Below, in pieces: positions 17,039-26,415 of a stretch of 64,000 nt of DNA. The translations under genes and the position numbers were made by a program. The first letter of the stretch is position 1; every line of letters starts with the position of its first letter. The notes below the pieces were generated by a model. That model did not search any database. It worked only from the letters and a program-made list of their open reading frames with translations, and was not told the DNA's origin. The stretch is from Chryseobacterium koreense CCUG 49689 (GTDB lineage Bacteria; Bacteroidota; Bacteroidia; Flavobacteriales; Weeksellaceae): NCBI RefSeq assembly GCF_001045435.1, contig NZ_LFNG01000006.1:124001-188000 (forward strand), in the 5' to 3' direction.

Positions 17039-18034
17039 TTATTTATTCATCAGTTTACCGCCGATGTTTCCAACTGTTGAGCCTGCGCCTGCTCCGGCGA
17101 TGTTTCCGGCTTTCATTGCTGTGGAGTTTACATTGCGGGTAAAGTTTCCTGCGCCTCCGGCTTGGATTAACCAACCTGTTACTGTCGGGATAGTAAAGTA
17201 CCCGATGATGCCGATAATCATAAAAATGATGTACACGGTATTGCTCGTATCAGGTATATAGGTGGGGTCGGCAAGCATTGCTATATCCCGTTCTAAAATG
17301 AGGGATTGTATTCTTGCCAACATTGAGCTGAACAAATCCGAAACGGGAAGCCACAGGTAAACGCTGACGTACCTCGTGAGCCATTGCGTGAGCGTAGACT
17401 GAAATCCGTCCCATACGGAAATAGCAAAGGCTATTGGTCCGAGTATGGAGAGGACTATCAGGAAAAACGTTCGTATGGTATCAATGACCAAAGCCGCCGC
17501 CTGAAAGAGTATTTCCAATAGATTGCGAAACCAATCCTTTATGGCTTTCTCTATCTTGTAGGCTTGCCTGTCCATATACATACCCGCCATTGTACCAATG
17601 TCGGAGGGCGACCATCCCAGTTCGTCCAGTTTTTTGTCAAACTCTTCGTCTGATACCATATAGGCGGTTTCGGGGTTCCTTACCATTGCCTCGTATTCCA
17701 ACTGGTCTTTCTGCTGTTGCAGCTTGTTCAGGTCAAGCACCTGGTCTTCGAGTATTTGGTGGGTTCCTACTACCACCGGGCTTAATACCGCATTGATGGT
17801 TCCCAAAACGATGGTCGGAAAGAACATTATGCAAAGCCCCAAAGCGAACGGGCGCAGCAAAGGGAACATATCAATAGGTTCGGCACGGCTTAAAGCCTGC
17901 CAAACCTTTAATGCCACATAGAACAATGCTCCCAATCCCGCCAAACCTTTAGCGATTGCCGCCATATCGCCTGCAAGCGGCATCATATCATCATAAAGCG
18001 ACCGCAGGAGTTCGTGAAGATTATCCCATTCCAT
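17039..18034 (-). CDS. traJ: Conjugative transposon protein TraJ
   Basis: 331 aa polytopic inner-membrane protein, comparable in role to VirB6. Membrane helices lie near 25-45, 65-90, 175-215 and 265-295. ILGPIAFAISVWDGFQ and the C-terminal Gly/Ala-rich tail are family-typical. It starts 3 bp after traI ends. Confidence 0.9.
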   Translation of the reverse strand: MEWDNLHELLRSLYDDMMPLAGDMAAIAKGLAGLGALFYVALKVWQALSRAEPIDMFPLLRPFALGLCIMFFPTIVLGTINAVLSPVVVGTHQILEDQVLDLNKLQQQKDQLEYEAMVRNPETAYMVSDEEFDKKLDELGWSPSDIGTMAGMYMDRQAYKIEKAIKDWFRNLLEILFQAAALVIDTIRTFFLIVLSILGPIAFAISVWDGFQSTLTQWLTRYVSVYLWLPVSDLFSSMLARIQSLILERDIAMLADPTYIPDTSNTVYIIFMIIGIIGYFTIPTVTGWLIQAGGAGNFTRNVNSTAMKAGNIAGAGAGSTVGNIGGKLMNK

Positions 18035-18037
18035 AGT

Positions 18038-18670
18038 TTACCAGTATTTTTGGTTAGCAGTTCCGTAGAGTTCAAGCACTCTTTGGGCATCGTTTTTCTT
18101 TTTCGCTCTTAGGTAGCTTACAGAAATGTTCTTGTTGGTGTAGTAGCGTACAAGGCTGTGGTAATCCTTTACCTCTTTGTACACACGGTCAATCACATCC
18201 ATACGCTCTTTGTCATTGAGCGAAAGGCTTGATGAGGTTATAATCTGCTTCAGTTCTTTCAGCAGTTCGGTACTTTCATTGAGCAGTGCCGAATAACCGT
18301 TGCCGATAGCGGTCAGTTCCTGCGGTGTGAAATTTGGGTCGTTCATCATCTTGCCGAAGTTGTTCACGTACATTTCGGAAACATCGCCTACCAACAATAC
18401 CGTTTGTTGCACTTTACGGGCATCTTTCACAAGGTTGTTGATAGCTTTCAGCTTGTCGTAATATTCCTTGCCCTGGTCGTAAACTTTTTTCACTTCGTTG
18501 AAGTTCTTTATCACGTTGCTTACGGTGGAAGAAGTCTGCACGATTTCGTTTGCAGAGTTGATAATGCCCGAAGCCAAATTAGCCGGGTCGGTTACAACCC
18601 ACTGGGCTTTTGCTGACGGTGCTACGGCGAGCATCAGTGCCGTACACACCAGATACAATACTTTTTTCAT
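18038..18670 (-). CDS. traI: TraI-like protein (DUF4141)
   Basis: 210 aa with a cleavable signal peptide (KKVLYLVCTALMLAVAPSAKAQ). A mostly helical, coiled-coil-like periplasmic domain follows, comparable to VirB5-like proteins. Opening WVVTDPANLASGIINS is typical of DUF4141/TraI of Bacteroidota ICEs. Lies between the VirB4-like traG and traJ. No separate traH gene is seen. Confidence 0.85.
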   Translation of the reverse strand: MKKVLYLVCTALMLAVAPSAKAQWVVTDPANLASGIINSANEIVQTSSTVSNVIKNFNEVKKVYDQGKEYYDKLKAINNLVKDARKVQQTVLLVGDVSEMYVNNFGKMMNDPNFTPQELTAIGNGYSALLNESTELLKELKQIITSSSLSLNDKERMDVIDRVYKEVKDYHSLVRYYTNKNISVSYLRAKKKNDAQRVLELYGTANQKYW

Positions 18671-18698
18671 TGTTTCTGAATTTTTAAATTGTTAATGA

Positions 18699-21203
18699 CT
18701 ATTGATTTGAATTGTCCCGCCTTTGCATTGCGATATGCTTAATGGCGAGTTCTACATTACCATCCAGTTCGGAAGCAAGCTGCATTACTTCCATTTTTTC
18801 GGTTTCTTCTGTCGTGTAGGCGAGGTATTCCTCCAAACTAACTTCGGTGGCATAGACTGCCGAGTGCGTACCACCTAAGCCAATCCAAACCTCTTTGTAA
18901 AGTCGGCTTGCATCGTTGTTCATATTGATGGAAAGTACCTGCCCTTTCTCTTTGTCCGTAAGCCCCAACATCGCCTGTATATCATCAAACTTGTTCATAT
19001 ACTTGCGTTGGTCAAGCAGGATTTTACAGTCGGAGTTATTGATGATACTTTCCTTGACAATGGGCGACTGGATAATATCATCGACCTCTTGCGTTACGAC
19101 AATCGCTTCTCCGAAAAATTTGCGGACGGTCTTAAACAAATACTTGATGTATTCTGCCATTCCTTCCTTCGCAATGGCTTTCCAAGCCTCTTCTATGAGG
19201 ATAAGTTTGCGAATACCTTTCAGTCGGCGCATTTTGTTGATAAACACCTCCATAATGATGATGGTCACAATGGGAAAGAGGATTTTGTGGTCTTTAATGG
19301 CATCAATCTCAAACACGATAAAGCGTTTGGAAAGCAGGTCTAACTGCTTGTTGGAGTTCAGCAGGTAATCGTATTCGCCACCTTTGTAATAGGGTTCGAG
19401 TACGTTCAGGAAATTGGCAATGTCAAAGTCTTTTTCCCTGACCTGCTTTTCTTCCAGAACCTTGCGGTAGTCGCCTTTTACATACTCATAGAAACCGTTG
19501 AATGACGGGTACACATCTTCCGTCTTGATACGCTCGATATAGCCCGACACAGCATTGGAAAGAGCAACTTCTTCCGAACGGGTTGGCGGTTCATCATCAC
19601 GTTTCCATAAGGTCAGTATCAAAGTCTTGATACTTTCCCGCTTCTCAATGTCGAACACGCCATCATCGGTATAGAAAGGGTTAAAGGCAATCGGGTTATC
19701 TTCGGTATAAGTGAAGTAAACACCGTCTTCGCCTTTGGTCTTTCCTTTGATGAGTTCGCATAAGCCCTGATAAGAGTTACCCGTATCTACCAACAGTACG
19801 TGTGCGCCCTGTTCGTAATACTGCCGTACCATATGGTTTGTGAAGAACGATTTACCCGAACCCGATGGACCAAGTATAAACTTGTTCCGGTTCGTGATGA
19901 TACCCCGTTTCATAGGCAGGTCGGAAATATCCAAATGGATAGGTTTTCCTGTAAGCCTGTCAGCCATCTTGATACCAAACGGCGAGGGCGAATTGTGGTA
20001 GTTGGTTTCTTCCGTGAAGAAGCACAGCGCAGGCTCAATGAACGTGTAAAAACTTTCCTCACTCGGAAAGTCGCCCGCATTGCCCGGCATCCCTGCCCAA
20101 TACAAGGTAGCCACGTCCGTTGTGTTGTGGCGTGGCTTACACTCCATCAGTGCCAATGCACTACCGCAATCGTTCTTTAGCTGCTTCAGTTCCGCAGGGT
20201 CTTCCGACCACGCCATAATATTGAAGTGCGCACGGATAGAAGACAGCCCGAAGCTGTGGGCTTCGTTCAAATACTTTTCTATCCACTCTTTGTTGATTTG
20301 GTTGGCACGGCTGTACCTTGCCAGTGAGTGCATATTCCGTGCGGACTTCTCAAACTTTTGCAGGTTGTCTTCGCTGTTGTCGATAAACAAATACTGGTTG
20401 TAGATGTGGTTGCAGCTAAGTAACAATCCCACAGGTGCGGCGAATGACAGGCGGCAGTCGCTCCGGTCGGTAGATAGCTTTTCAAAACGGGTATCTGCCG
20501 ATACCGTTCCTGGCAGGTCGTCCGTATCGGAAAGCGTGTGCAGGCTTAACCTTTTGTTGCCGATGCGCACTTCTTCTGTTCCGAGTGCGATGTCCTGCAT
20601 CGGTGTTCCGGCTTCCCTCGAAAGCGTGAGATACTGTTCCAGTAATCCCTGTGTATCTTCCGTGCCGATGATTTCATCTTCCGTCAGTCGTTTCAGGGTT
20701 ACAAAACCGCTATCGTTCACGATACGCTCAAACTGGGCAACCGCCTCCATAAAGCGGTGTATCATTTCCTTGTTTCTGATTTCCTTTGGTATCAGCATAC
20801 CTTTGCAAAGCGAACTGAAATTGCTTTGCATCCGCATTCTTTCCTTAGTGGTCTTCGTGAGGAATAGGTAACAATAGTGGTTCAGGAAAGGTCGCTCATT
20901 GAAATGGCGTTGATAAGACTTCGATAAAAAGCTCTGGTCTTCGATTGCCAAATCAGGTGCATAACTTTCCTTAATGTACCAGTCCTGTTTGTGAATGACC
21001 GTAAAATCAGGCAAGGTTTTAATCGCTTTGTGCCAGGCGGAGTGTATGGCTTCGTATTCCGCAGAAGCTACCGTAAACAGTTCCGGCAACCGCACTTCAA
21101 AACAGGCGGTAATATCCGCATCTTTGGATAAGATGCAGTTGTTCTCTACTGCCAACAATGGAAATTTGTTTTCCAGTGTGGTGGTCTTTGCTACATTTCT
21201 CAT
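18699..21203 (-). CDS. traG: TraG, VirB4-type conjugation ATPase
   Basis: 834 aa. The N-terminal VirB4-like region is followed by a RecA-type ATPase with Walker A GPSGSGKSFF at about residue 443. The Walker B-type segment LILIEEAWKAI lies in the C-terminal third. It energises assembly of and transport through the type IV secretion channel at the inner membrane. It overlaps the traF stop by 4 bp (ATGA-type coupling). Confidence 0.95.
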   Translation of the reverse strand: MRNVAKTTTLENKFPLLAVENNCILSKDADITACFEVRLPELFTVASAEYEAIHSAWHKAIKTLPDFTVIHKQDWYIKESYAPDLAIEDQSFLSKSYQRHFNERPFLNHYCYLFLTKTTKERMRMQSNFSSLCKGMLIPKEIRNKEMIHRFMEAVAQFERIVNDSGFVTLKRLTEDEIIGTEDTQGLLEQYLTLSREAGTPMQDIALGTEEVRIGNKRLSLHTLSDTDDLPGTVSADTRFEKLSTDRSDCRLSFAAPVGLLLSCNHIYNQYLFIDNSEDNLQKFEKSARNMHSLARYSRANQINKEWIEKYLNEAHSFGLSSIRAHFNIMAWSEDPAELKQLKNDCGSALALMECKPRHNTTDVATLYWAGMPGNAGDFPSEESFYTFIEPALCFFTEETNYHNSPSPFGIKMADRLTGKPIHLDISDLPMKRGIITNRNKFILGPSGSGKSFFTNHMVRQYYEQGAHVLLVDTGNSYQGLCELIKGKTKGEDGVYFTYTEDNPIAFNPFYTDDGVFDIEKRESIKTLILTLWKRDDEPPTRSEEVALSNAVSGYIERIKTEDVYPSFNGFYEYVKGDYRKVLEEKQVREKDFDIANFLNVLEPYYKGGEYDYLLNSNKQLDLLSKRFIVFEIDAIKDHKILFPIVTIIIMEVFINKMRRLKGIRKLILIEEAWKAIAKEGMAEYIKYLFKTVRKFFGEAIVVTQEVDDIIQSPIVKESIINNSDCKILLDQRKYMNKFDDIQAMLGLTDKEKGQVLSINMNNDASRLYKEVWIGLGGTHSAVYATEVSLEEYLAYTTEETEKMEVMQLASELDGNVELAIKHIAMQRRDNSNQ

Positions 21204-21529
21204 ACGGCATTCTGTTTAGGCGTGAATTTTAAATAGCGGTGTACAGGCTTGCGGCAGATGATGTAGCGGGGATGCCGTTTATTGGCTGCAATTTTCATCA
21301 GCCCGTGTTCGCCGTACTTCCTGTTCAGTGAAAAGGTCTGCCACACAATGAGCGAAGCCCCGCCTGCGCCCAGGAACAGGCAGACGTAAGAGTTTACGCC
21401 AGCCATATACATTATCATCACGAGGATAAGCGTACCGAGTAGTCCGCCTGCGAAAATGAACAGGTATTGTGCTTTCAACCCTTTAAATTCCACCGTTCTT
21501 CCGATGCCTTTATTGATATTGTAATTCAT
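21200..21529 (-). CDS. traF: TraF-like membrane protein (DUF4133)
   Basis: Start chosen at ATG 21527-21529 (MNYNINKGIGR), 21 codons inside the longer ORF, because this is the family's usual N-terminus and lies 11 bp after traE. 109 aa with two membrane helices (about 26-46 and 48-68). DUF4133/TraF parallels VirB3. Its last bases overlap the traG start. Confidence 0.9.
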   Translation of the reverse strand: MNYNINKGIGRTVEFKGLKAQYLFIFAGGLLGTLILVMIMYMAGVNSYVCLFLGAGGASLIVWQTFSLNRKYGEHGLMKIAANKRHPRYIICRKPVHRYLKFTPKQNAV

Positions 21530-21540
21530 AAGGCAAAGGA

Positions 21541-21846
21541 TTAAAGGAAGAATGAGCGCAGGATGGTAGCCGCAACAATTAAGAAGATACACGCACCAAA
21601 CCAGCTTGCCGCAGTCTTGCTCGTGTCGGGGTCGCCCGAACTGAATTTGTTGTACACCTTAACGCCCCCGATTAACCCAACTACCGCACCGATGGCGTAA
21701 ATTAATTGGGTAGCGGGGTCGAAATAAGAGGTTACCATTTGGGTAGCCTCGTTGATACCTGCCGAGCCGTTTCCCTGTGCGAACGCACCAATTGCTGACA
21801 GCATTGCCAAGGCTGCCAGCCAAACTTTTTTTCTCTGTTTTTCCAT
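21541..21846 (-). CDS. traE: TraE-like membrane protein (DUF4134)
   Basis: 101 aa: a signal-peptide-like first helix (ends AFAQ) and two further helices, like VirB2-type pilin or channel subunits. NEATQMVTSYFDPATQLIYAIGA is the DUF4134 signature region, split here as NEATQMVTSYF and DPATQLIYAIGA. It is the first gene of the long leftward operon. Its promoter region (21847-22100) contains one copy of the 26-nt motif. Confidence 0.9.
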   Translation of the reverse strand: MEKQRKKVWLAALAMLSAIGAFAQGNGSAGINEATQMVTSYFDPATQLIYAIGAVVGLIGGVKVYNKFSSGDPDTSKTAASWFGACIFLIVAATILRSFFL

Positions 21847-21937
21847 AATTGAAACACATTAATTTGTTACTGTTTATCCCGCACCTTGCGAGCTTTCGGG
21901 ACAAATGTCTTGTGGAAAAAGAGGCGTTATGAGAAAG

Positions 21938-21963
21938 TGGCAGTCAAAGGAAGTGTTTGGCTG
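21938..21963 (-). promoter_or_regulatory. Recurrent ICE upstream motif, copy c
   Basis: Minus-strand reading GCCAAACACTTCC followed after 7 nt by GCCACT, in the same orientation as traE and 92 bp before its start. After the core it shares ATAACGC with the copy before the DUF3945 gene. Confidence 0.6.
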
Positions 21964-22127
21964 TGAGTGGCTTTGCAACAAGCATTTGAGCATAAAAAAA
22001 AGCCAAACTTTTTACGGTTTGAGGTTACGTTTCAATAATAACTATTATGGATTTTGCACTTTTATTCTATAGAAGCGGTTATCTGTCACTCAAAACGAGC
22101 CAAAATCCAAAGTTTATAGCTGAAAGC

Positions 22128-22158
22128 TTTCGCAAACGAAACCAAATTAGTAGATTTG
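22128..22158 (+). promoter_or_regulatory. Putative promoter of the R-M operon
   Basis: TAGATTTG at 22151-22158 matches the -7 consensus TAnnTTTG, with a weak TTTC at 22128-22131 near the -33 position. The controller start is 31 bp downstream. No controller-protein box could be assigned with confidence. Confidence 0.4.
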
Positions 22159-22189
22159 CCAAAAGTGTCAAGAAATAAATTTCAAGATT

Positions 22190-22516
22190 ATGAAAGAAAC
22201 ATTTGGCGAATATATTCACAAGCTAAGATTAGATAATGGTTTAACATTAACTAAACTTGCGGCTGCATTAGACATAGACCAATCTACCTTATCAAAAATT
22301 GAAAACGGTAAAAGAAATGTACCTGCTGAAATAATACCGAAACTTTCAGCATTTTTCAGTCTTGACTTAAAAAAATTAGAACACGAGTATCTAAGCGAAA
22401 GAATTGCAGAATTAATTTATCCGGAGGAGGAAACTCAAAAGCTATTTTTAGCTGCTGAGGAGAAAGCAAAATATATGAGAATTAAAAACCAACATCAAAG
22501 TACACTCAAGTTTTAA
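22190..22516 (+). CDS. Xre-family HTH regulator, likely R-M controller
   Basis: 108 aa. The N-terminal HTH (about 8-62: LTKLAAALDIDQSTLSKIENG) is of the Xre/lambda Cro type, followed by a short helical tail. It ends 2 bp before the C5 methylase start and is the first gene of the defence operon, the usual place for a C protein timing methylase and nuclease expression. Confidence 0.85.
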   Translation: MKETFGEYIHKLRLDNGLTLTKLAAALDIDQSTLSKIENGKRNVPAEIIPKLSAFFSLDLKKLEHEYLSERIAELIYPEEETQKLFLAAEEKAKYMRIKNQHQSTLKF

Positions 22517-22518
22517 TT

Positions 22519-23574
22519 ATGGTAGGAGCATCATTATTTTCAAGTGCAGGCATAGCAGAAACTTACTTTGAAGAAGTAGGAATTAATATTATCGCTGCTA
22601 ACGAATTGGTTCAGGAAAGAGCTGACCTATATCAGGCATTGTATCCAAATTCTAAAATGATTGCAGGTAGCATTTTAGACGATAAGATTTTTAAAACACT
22701 CGTAGAAAGTACCCCTGAAAAATTAGACTTTCTAATTGCTTCACCACCTTGTCAAGGAATGAGTGTTGCAGGAAAAAATCGGAATATTGAGCAAATGCTT
22801 AAAGATGAAAGGAATTATCTTGTTTTTAAAATAATTGATTTCATTAAATTAAAATCTCCCGATTTTGTACTGATAGAAAATGTACCAACATTTTTTAAGA
22901 TGGTTTTGCCATACCAAAATCAACATTTAAAAGTAATAGAGATTTTAAATCTATTATTCGGCAAAGAATACAAAATTGAAGCTAATGTGTATGATGCTTC
23001 TGAATATGGTGTTGCTCAAAGACGGACAAGAGCAATCATAAAATTGTACCGAAAAGACAAAAAATGGGGACAACCTATAAAGTCTGAAAAGCAAATAACA
23101 GTCGAAGAAAAGATTGGTTTTTTACCAAGTATTGAGGCAGGAGAACAGTCAAAAATAAAATGGCATTTTGCCCGAAAACATTCGGATAATCACGTACTGT
23201 GGATGAAGCATACCCCAACAGGAAAAACTGCTTTTGAAAATGAAGAATACTTTCCTATAAAATCTAATGGAGAAAAAATAAAAAGTTACAATACCACATA
23301 CCGACGAATTAAATGGGATGAACCCGCTCCCACCATTACAATGCGAAATGATGCAATCAGTTCACAATTGAATGTGCATCCAGGAAGAAAATTAAAAAAC
23401 GGAACTTATTCTGATGCAAGAGTTTTAACACCTTTGGAGTTAATGTTGTTGTCCTCTCTTCCACAAAATTGGAATATCCCGGATAATACACCTGAATTAC
23501 TTATTAGAAAATGTATTGGAGAATGTATTCCGCCTTTGTTAATTAAAAATATTGTTGCTCAAATAAATCAATAA
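22519..23574 (+). CDS. DNA (cytosine-5) methyltransferase
   Basis: 351 aa. Motif I region SLFSSAGIAETYF, motif IV with catalytic Cys in SPPCQGMS (around residue 76), motif VI ENVPTFF, motif VIII QRRTRA, and the C-terminal motif X area are all present. It protects host DNA from the nuclease encoded next. Together with the DPPY methylase at 25033 it suggests an asymmetric recognition site that needs one enzyme per strand. Confidence 0.95.
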   Translation: MVGASLFSSAGIAETYFEEVGINIIAANELVQERADLYQALYPNSKMIAGSILDDKIFKTLVESTPEKLDFLIASPPCQGMSVAGKNRNIEQMLKDERNYLVFKIIDFIKLKSPDFVLIENVPTFFKMVLPYQNQHLKVIEILNLLFGKEYKIEANVYDASEYGVAQRRTRAIIKLYRKDKKWGQPIKSEKQITVEEKIGFLPSIEAGEQSKIKWHFARKHSDNHVLWMKHTPTGKTAFENEEYFPIKSNGEKIKSYNTTYRRIKWDEPAPTITMRNDAISSQLNVHPGRKLKNGTYSDARVLTPLELMLLSSLPQNWNIPDNTPELLIRKCIGECIPPLLIKNIVAQINQ

Positions 23575-23575
23575 T

Positions 23576-25024
23576 ATGACTTTACGAATTGATAGTAAGA
23601 AATGGATTTTATACAGACATACAAGAGATTTTGAAAAACTTTGTGTTGTTGCTGAATTTTTGAAGTCATACACCAAGACAGGAATTTCAAAAGATGAGAA
23701 AGCGCAATTAAATTCAAAGTTACGTGAGTTAGGTTTGTATAGCGAAAGAAATCCTGAATTACCGCTTGATGCGATAAACCATAAAATCAATCAGCTTTCA
23801 TATTATATGTTTGGCTACCAAGCCAAGGTTGATGGGCAAGACCGTTTTTTATTTAGTCCGCTTGGAAACTTATTTTTGAAAAACGTTGGGGATAAAGAGA
23901 AAATAGCCAAAATATTTCTTACAATGCTTTGGGCTGTACAATATCCCCATCCACATAGCGGAACGGATAGCGAATTTCAGCTTTATCCATTTCGTTTGAT
24001 TTATAAATTGCTTTCAGAACCAAAACTATCTAACAAACTTTATGCTTTTGAGGTTGCGTACGTTGTTGTGTTTCTCAAAGAAGCTACTCAAAAAACATAT
24101 GATGTCTTAATAAATGAATTATTAGCATTAAGAAAGTTTTCAGATGAAGAAATTGCTCAAAAATTTCAAGAAGACAGACACGCTTATGTGAACTCTGCTT
24201 ATGAATGGGATTATTACGTTTCAAGTCTGTTTGAAAGTGCAGGTGTATTGAACAAACGAGAGGGAATTGTTATAACCAAACTACAACACGGAACAACCAA
24301 TACTTTTAGGAAAATAACAAGAAACGAGGTTGCAATTCCTGAAAATTTAAAACAGTTAGTTCAGCAATTAGAAAATGAATATTCTTTTTTAGCAAAGCCT
24401 CTGTTGCTTAACGACCCTGAACGTTTGAAAATTGATGTTATTAAGGAAATTTACAGTTTTTACCCTAAGACACTTTTAGTTGAAATTGGCGAAGTAGCTG
24501 ATGATATAAAATTTGAATTGCTTAATCTTCCGAAAATTATAGAACAATACGCAAACAATAACGAAGGAGCGGAAGCATATCTTTTTGAAGATGCTTTGAC
24601 AGATGGTTTCAATATGTTCTACAATATAGAAGCCGAAAAAGTAGGCGGAGCAGGAAACACTGATTTGGAATGCCTGTATATTCCTAAAAAGAAAAAATTC
24701 GCCGTTGATGCCAAGTCGACCAAAAACAAACTTTCGGGTGTAAATGCTGGAAGATTAGAAGGGCACCGAGAAAAAATTGGGGGAGCTTACACAATTGTAG
24801 TTACGCCAAGATATGTTCCAGCGGTACTTCAAGATATTCGCACAAGTCCGATTGTAATTATTCGGGCAAACACTTTTTCGGAATATTTATACAACTGTAT
24901 TGATAATGACGTGAGAGAAATTGACTACGAAGATTTTGATAATATCATCGTCAATAATCTTGGAAAAGACATCAGTAAAAACATTTCGGACCTGACTATT
25001 TCAAGGTTTGCAGCAAAAAATTAA
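23576..25024 (+). CDS. Type II restriction endonuclease, probably AlwI-like
   Basis: 482 aa. The PD-(D/E)xK nuclease core is seen near 359-380: GNTDLECLYIP, then FAVDAKSTKNK. The middle region (FLFSPLGNLFLK..., LWAVQYPHPH, YPFRLIYKLL) resembles the AlwI/type IIS group from memory, so the family is moderately sure and the site unknown. It starts 1 bp after the methylase stop and is flanked by two methylases, which fits a type IIS system. Confidence 0.75.
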   Translation: MTLRIDSKKWILYRHTRDFEKLCVVAEFLKSYTKTGISKDEKAQLNSKLRELGLYSERNPELPLDAINHKINQLSYYMFGYQAKVDGQDRFLFSPLGNLFLKNVGDKEKIAKIFLTMLWAVQYPHPHSGTDSEFQLYPFRLIYKLLSEPKLSNKLYAFEVAYVVVFLKEATQKTYDVLINELLALRKFSDEEIAQKFQEDRHAYVNSAYEWDYYVSSLFESAGVLNKREGIVITKLQHGTTNTFRKITRNEVAIPENLKQLVQQLENEYSFLAKPLLLNDPERLKIDVIKEIYSFYPKTLLVEIGEVADDIKFELLNLPKIIEQYANNNEGAEAYLFEDALTDGFNMFYNIEAEKVGGAGNTDLECLYIPKKKKFAVDAKSTKNKLSGVNAGRLEGHREKIGGAYTIVVTPRYVPAVLQDIRTSPIVIIRANTFSEYLYNCIDNDVREIDYEDFDNIIVNNLGKDISKNISDLTISRFAAKN

Positions 25025-25032
25025 AACTTACG

Positions 25033-25794
25033 ATGATTACAATTACGAGAGAAAATAATATGGAATTAATGGCAAGATATCCAGACAACTATTTTGACCT
25101 TGCCATAGTCGACCCACCTTATGGGATTTTAAACAAAACAAAAAGAGGTGGCGACTACAAATTTAATATGGATGAGTACAGTCAATGGGATGTAAAACCC
25201 AATGATGATTACTTTAATGAGTTACTTCGGGTTTCAAAAAATCAGATTATTTGGGGAGGAAACTATTTCGGACAACTTTGGCTAAAAAGCGAATACAACA
25301 AAGGGTTTATTATTTGGGATAAAAACCAACCCGAAACATTGAATAATTTTTCAATGGCAGAAATGGCTTGGTCATCATTAGACAAGCCTTCAAAAATTTT
25401 CAGATTTAGTGTAAGAAAAAATAGAAATAAAATCCACCCAACACAAAAACCAGTAGAGCTTTACGAATGGCTTTTGAAAATGTATGCTAATCAAGGAGAT
25501 AAAATCTTAGATACTCATTTGGGAAGTGGAACAATTGCAATTGCGTGTTATAATGCAGGATTGAGTTTGACAGCTTGCGAAATTAGCGAAACCTACTATT
25601 TAAAAGCATTAGATAAGATAAAGGAAGTCATTCCCGAAAGTGCAATCCATACGAATGATTTAGATGCTTTTTCTCTGACATTTCCCGAGCAAACAAAATC
25701 GAAAAACGGATTATATAAACAATATCAAGAACAGGTAGAACAATTGAGATTATTTAAAGAAGAACGAGCAAAGTACTATGCAGGTGTGAGATAG
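25033..25794 (+). CDS. Beta-class DNA methyltransferase (N6-adenine or N4-cytosine)
   Basis: 253 aa. The order of motifs is catalytic VDPPYG first (about 31-36), then HPTQKP and SAM-binding LDTHLGSGT (about 155-165), which defines the beta class. DPPY is more common in N6-adenine enzymes but does not exclude N4-cytosine. It starts 8 bp after the nuclease. A C-terminal coiled tail (QYQEQVEQLRLFKEE) may contact the partner or DNA. Confidence 0.9.
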   Translation: MITITRENNMELMARYPDNYFDLAIVDPPYGILNKTKRGGDYKFNMDEYSQWDVKPNDDYFNELLRVSKNQIIWGGNYFGQLWLKSEYNKGFIIWDKNQPETLNNFSMAEMAWSSLDKPSKIFRFSVRKNRNKIHPTQKPVELYEWLLKMYANQGDKILDTHLGSGTIAIACYNAGLSLTACEISETYYLKALDKIKEVIPESAIHTNDLDAFSLTFPEQTKSKNGLYKQYQEQVEQLRLFKEERAKYYAGVR

Positions 25795-25824
25795 TTCCCA
25801 TATAGCCATCTCCAAAATAATGTA

Positions 25825-26415
25825 ATGAAAAAAGTAAAACTAAATAATATCGCAATTTTTGTGTTGTTCATTACATCATATATTCCGTTGTTTGGATTAT
25901 TGATTTTGCGACAAGTCAAGCAAAATATTGATTATTTGAATTTTGGAGGTTTTAGTCAAGAAAGTGTATTTCTGGCTTTAGCAAAATTTGGGTTAAGCGT
26001 TTTTCTTTTTCTTACTGCAATATTCGGTTATATAGGGCTGAAATTTTTATTGATAAATTTAGATATAAAAAAATCAAATGGAGAGCTTGTAAAAGTCGTT
26101 GAAGTAGAAAACAAGAATAGTGAAAGCATCAGTTACATCTCAACTTACATTGTTCCCTTCATCTTCCAAGACACAAATAACTTATTTGACATTACGTCGA
26201 TTTTCATTGTCTTGATAATCATATTTTTCATTTATACAAAATCAAATATGATTGTAATAAATCCAATATTGAGTATTACTCATACCCTTTACCAAATTGA
26301 TTACAACAAGAAGAGCCAAACAAAAAAAGCTCTTTTGATAACAAAAGATGAAGATTTGGAAAGCGGGCAAGAAATAAAAATAAACTTAATTACGAAAAAT
26401 ATTTATTATGGATAA
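25825..26415 (+). CDS. kwaA: Kiwa anti-phage protein KwaA (membrane component)
   Basis: 196 aa with four predicted membrane helices: about 8-28, 51-75, 105-115 plus 123-150. Between them SISYISTYIVPF resembles the conserved KwaA segment. KwaA is the membrane sensor of Kiwa and works with the cytosolic KwaB. Size, topology and its 8-bp overlap with a DUF4868 gene are the main support; primary sequence of KwaA is diverse. It lies 30 bp after the methylase, so the defence genes may form one operon. Confidence 0.75.
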   Translation: MKKVKLNNIAIFVLFITSYIPLFGLLILRQVKQNIDYLNFGGFSQESVFLALAKFGLSVFLFLTAIFGYIGLKFLLINLDIKKSNGELVKVVEVENKNSESISYISTYIVPFIFQDTNNLFDITSIFIVLIIIFFIYTKSNMIVINPILSITHTLYQIDYNKKSQTKKALLITKDEDLESGQEIKINLITKNIYYG

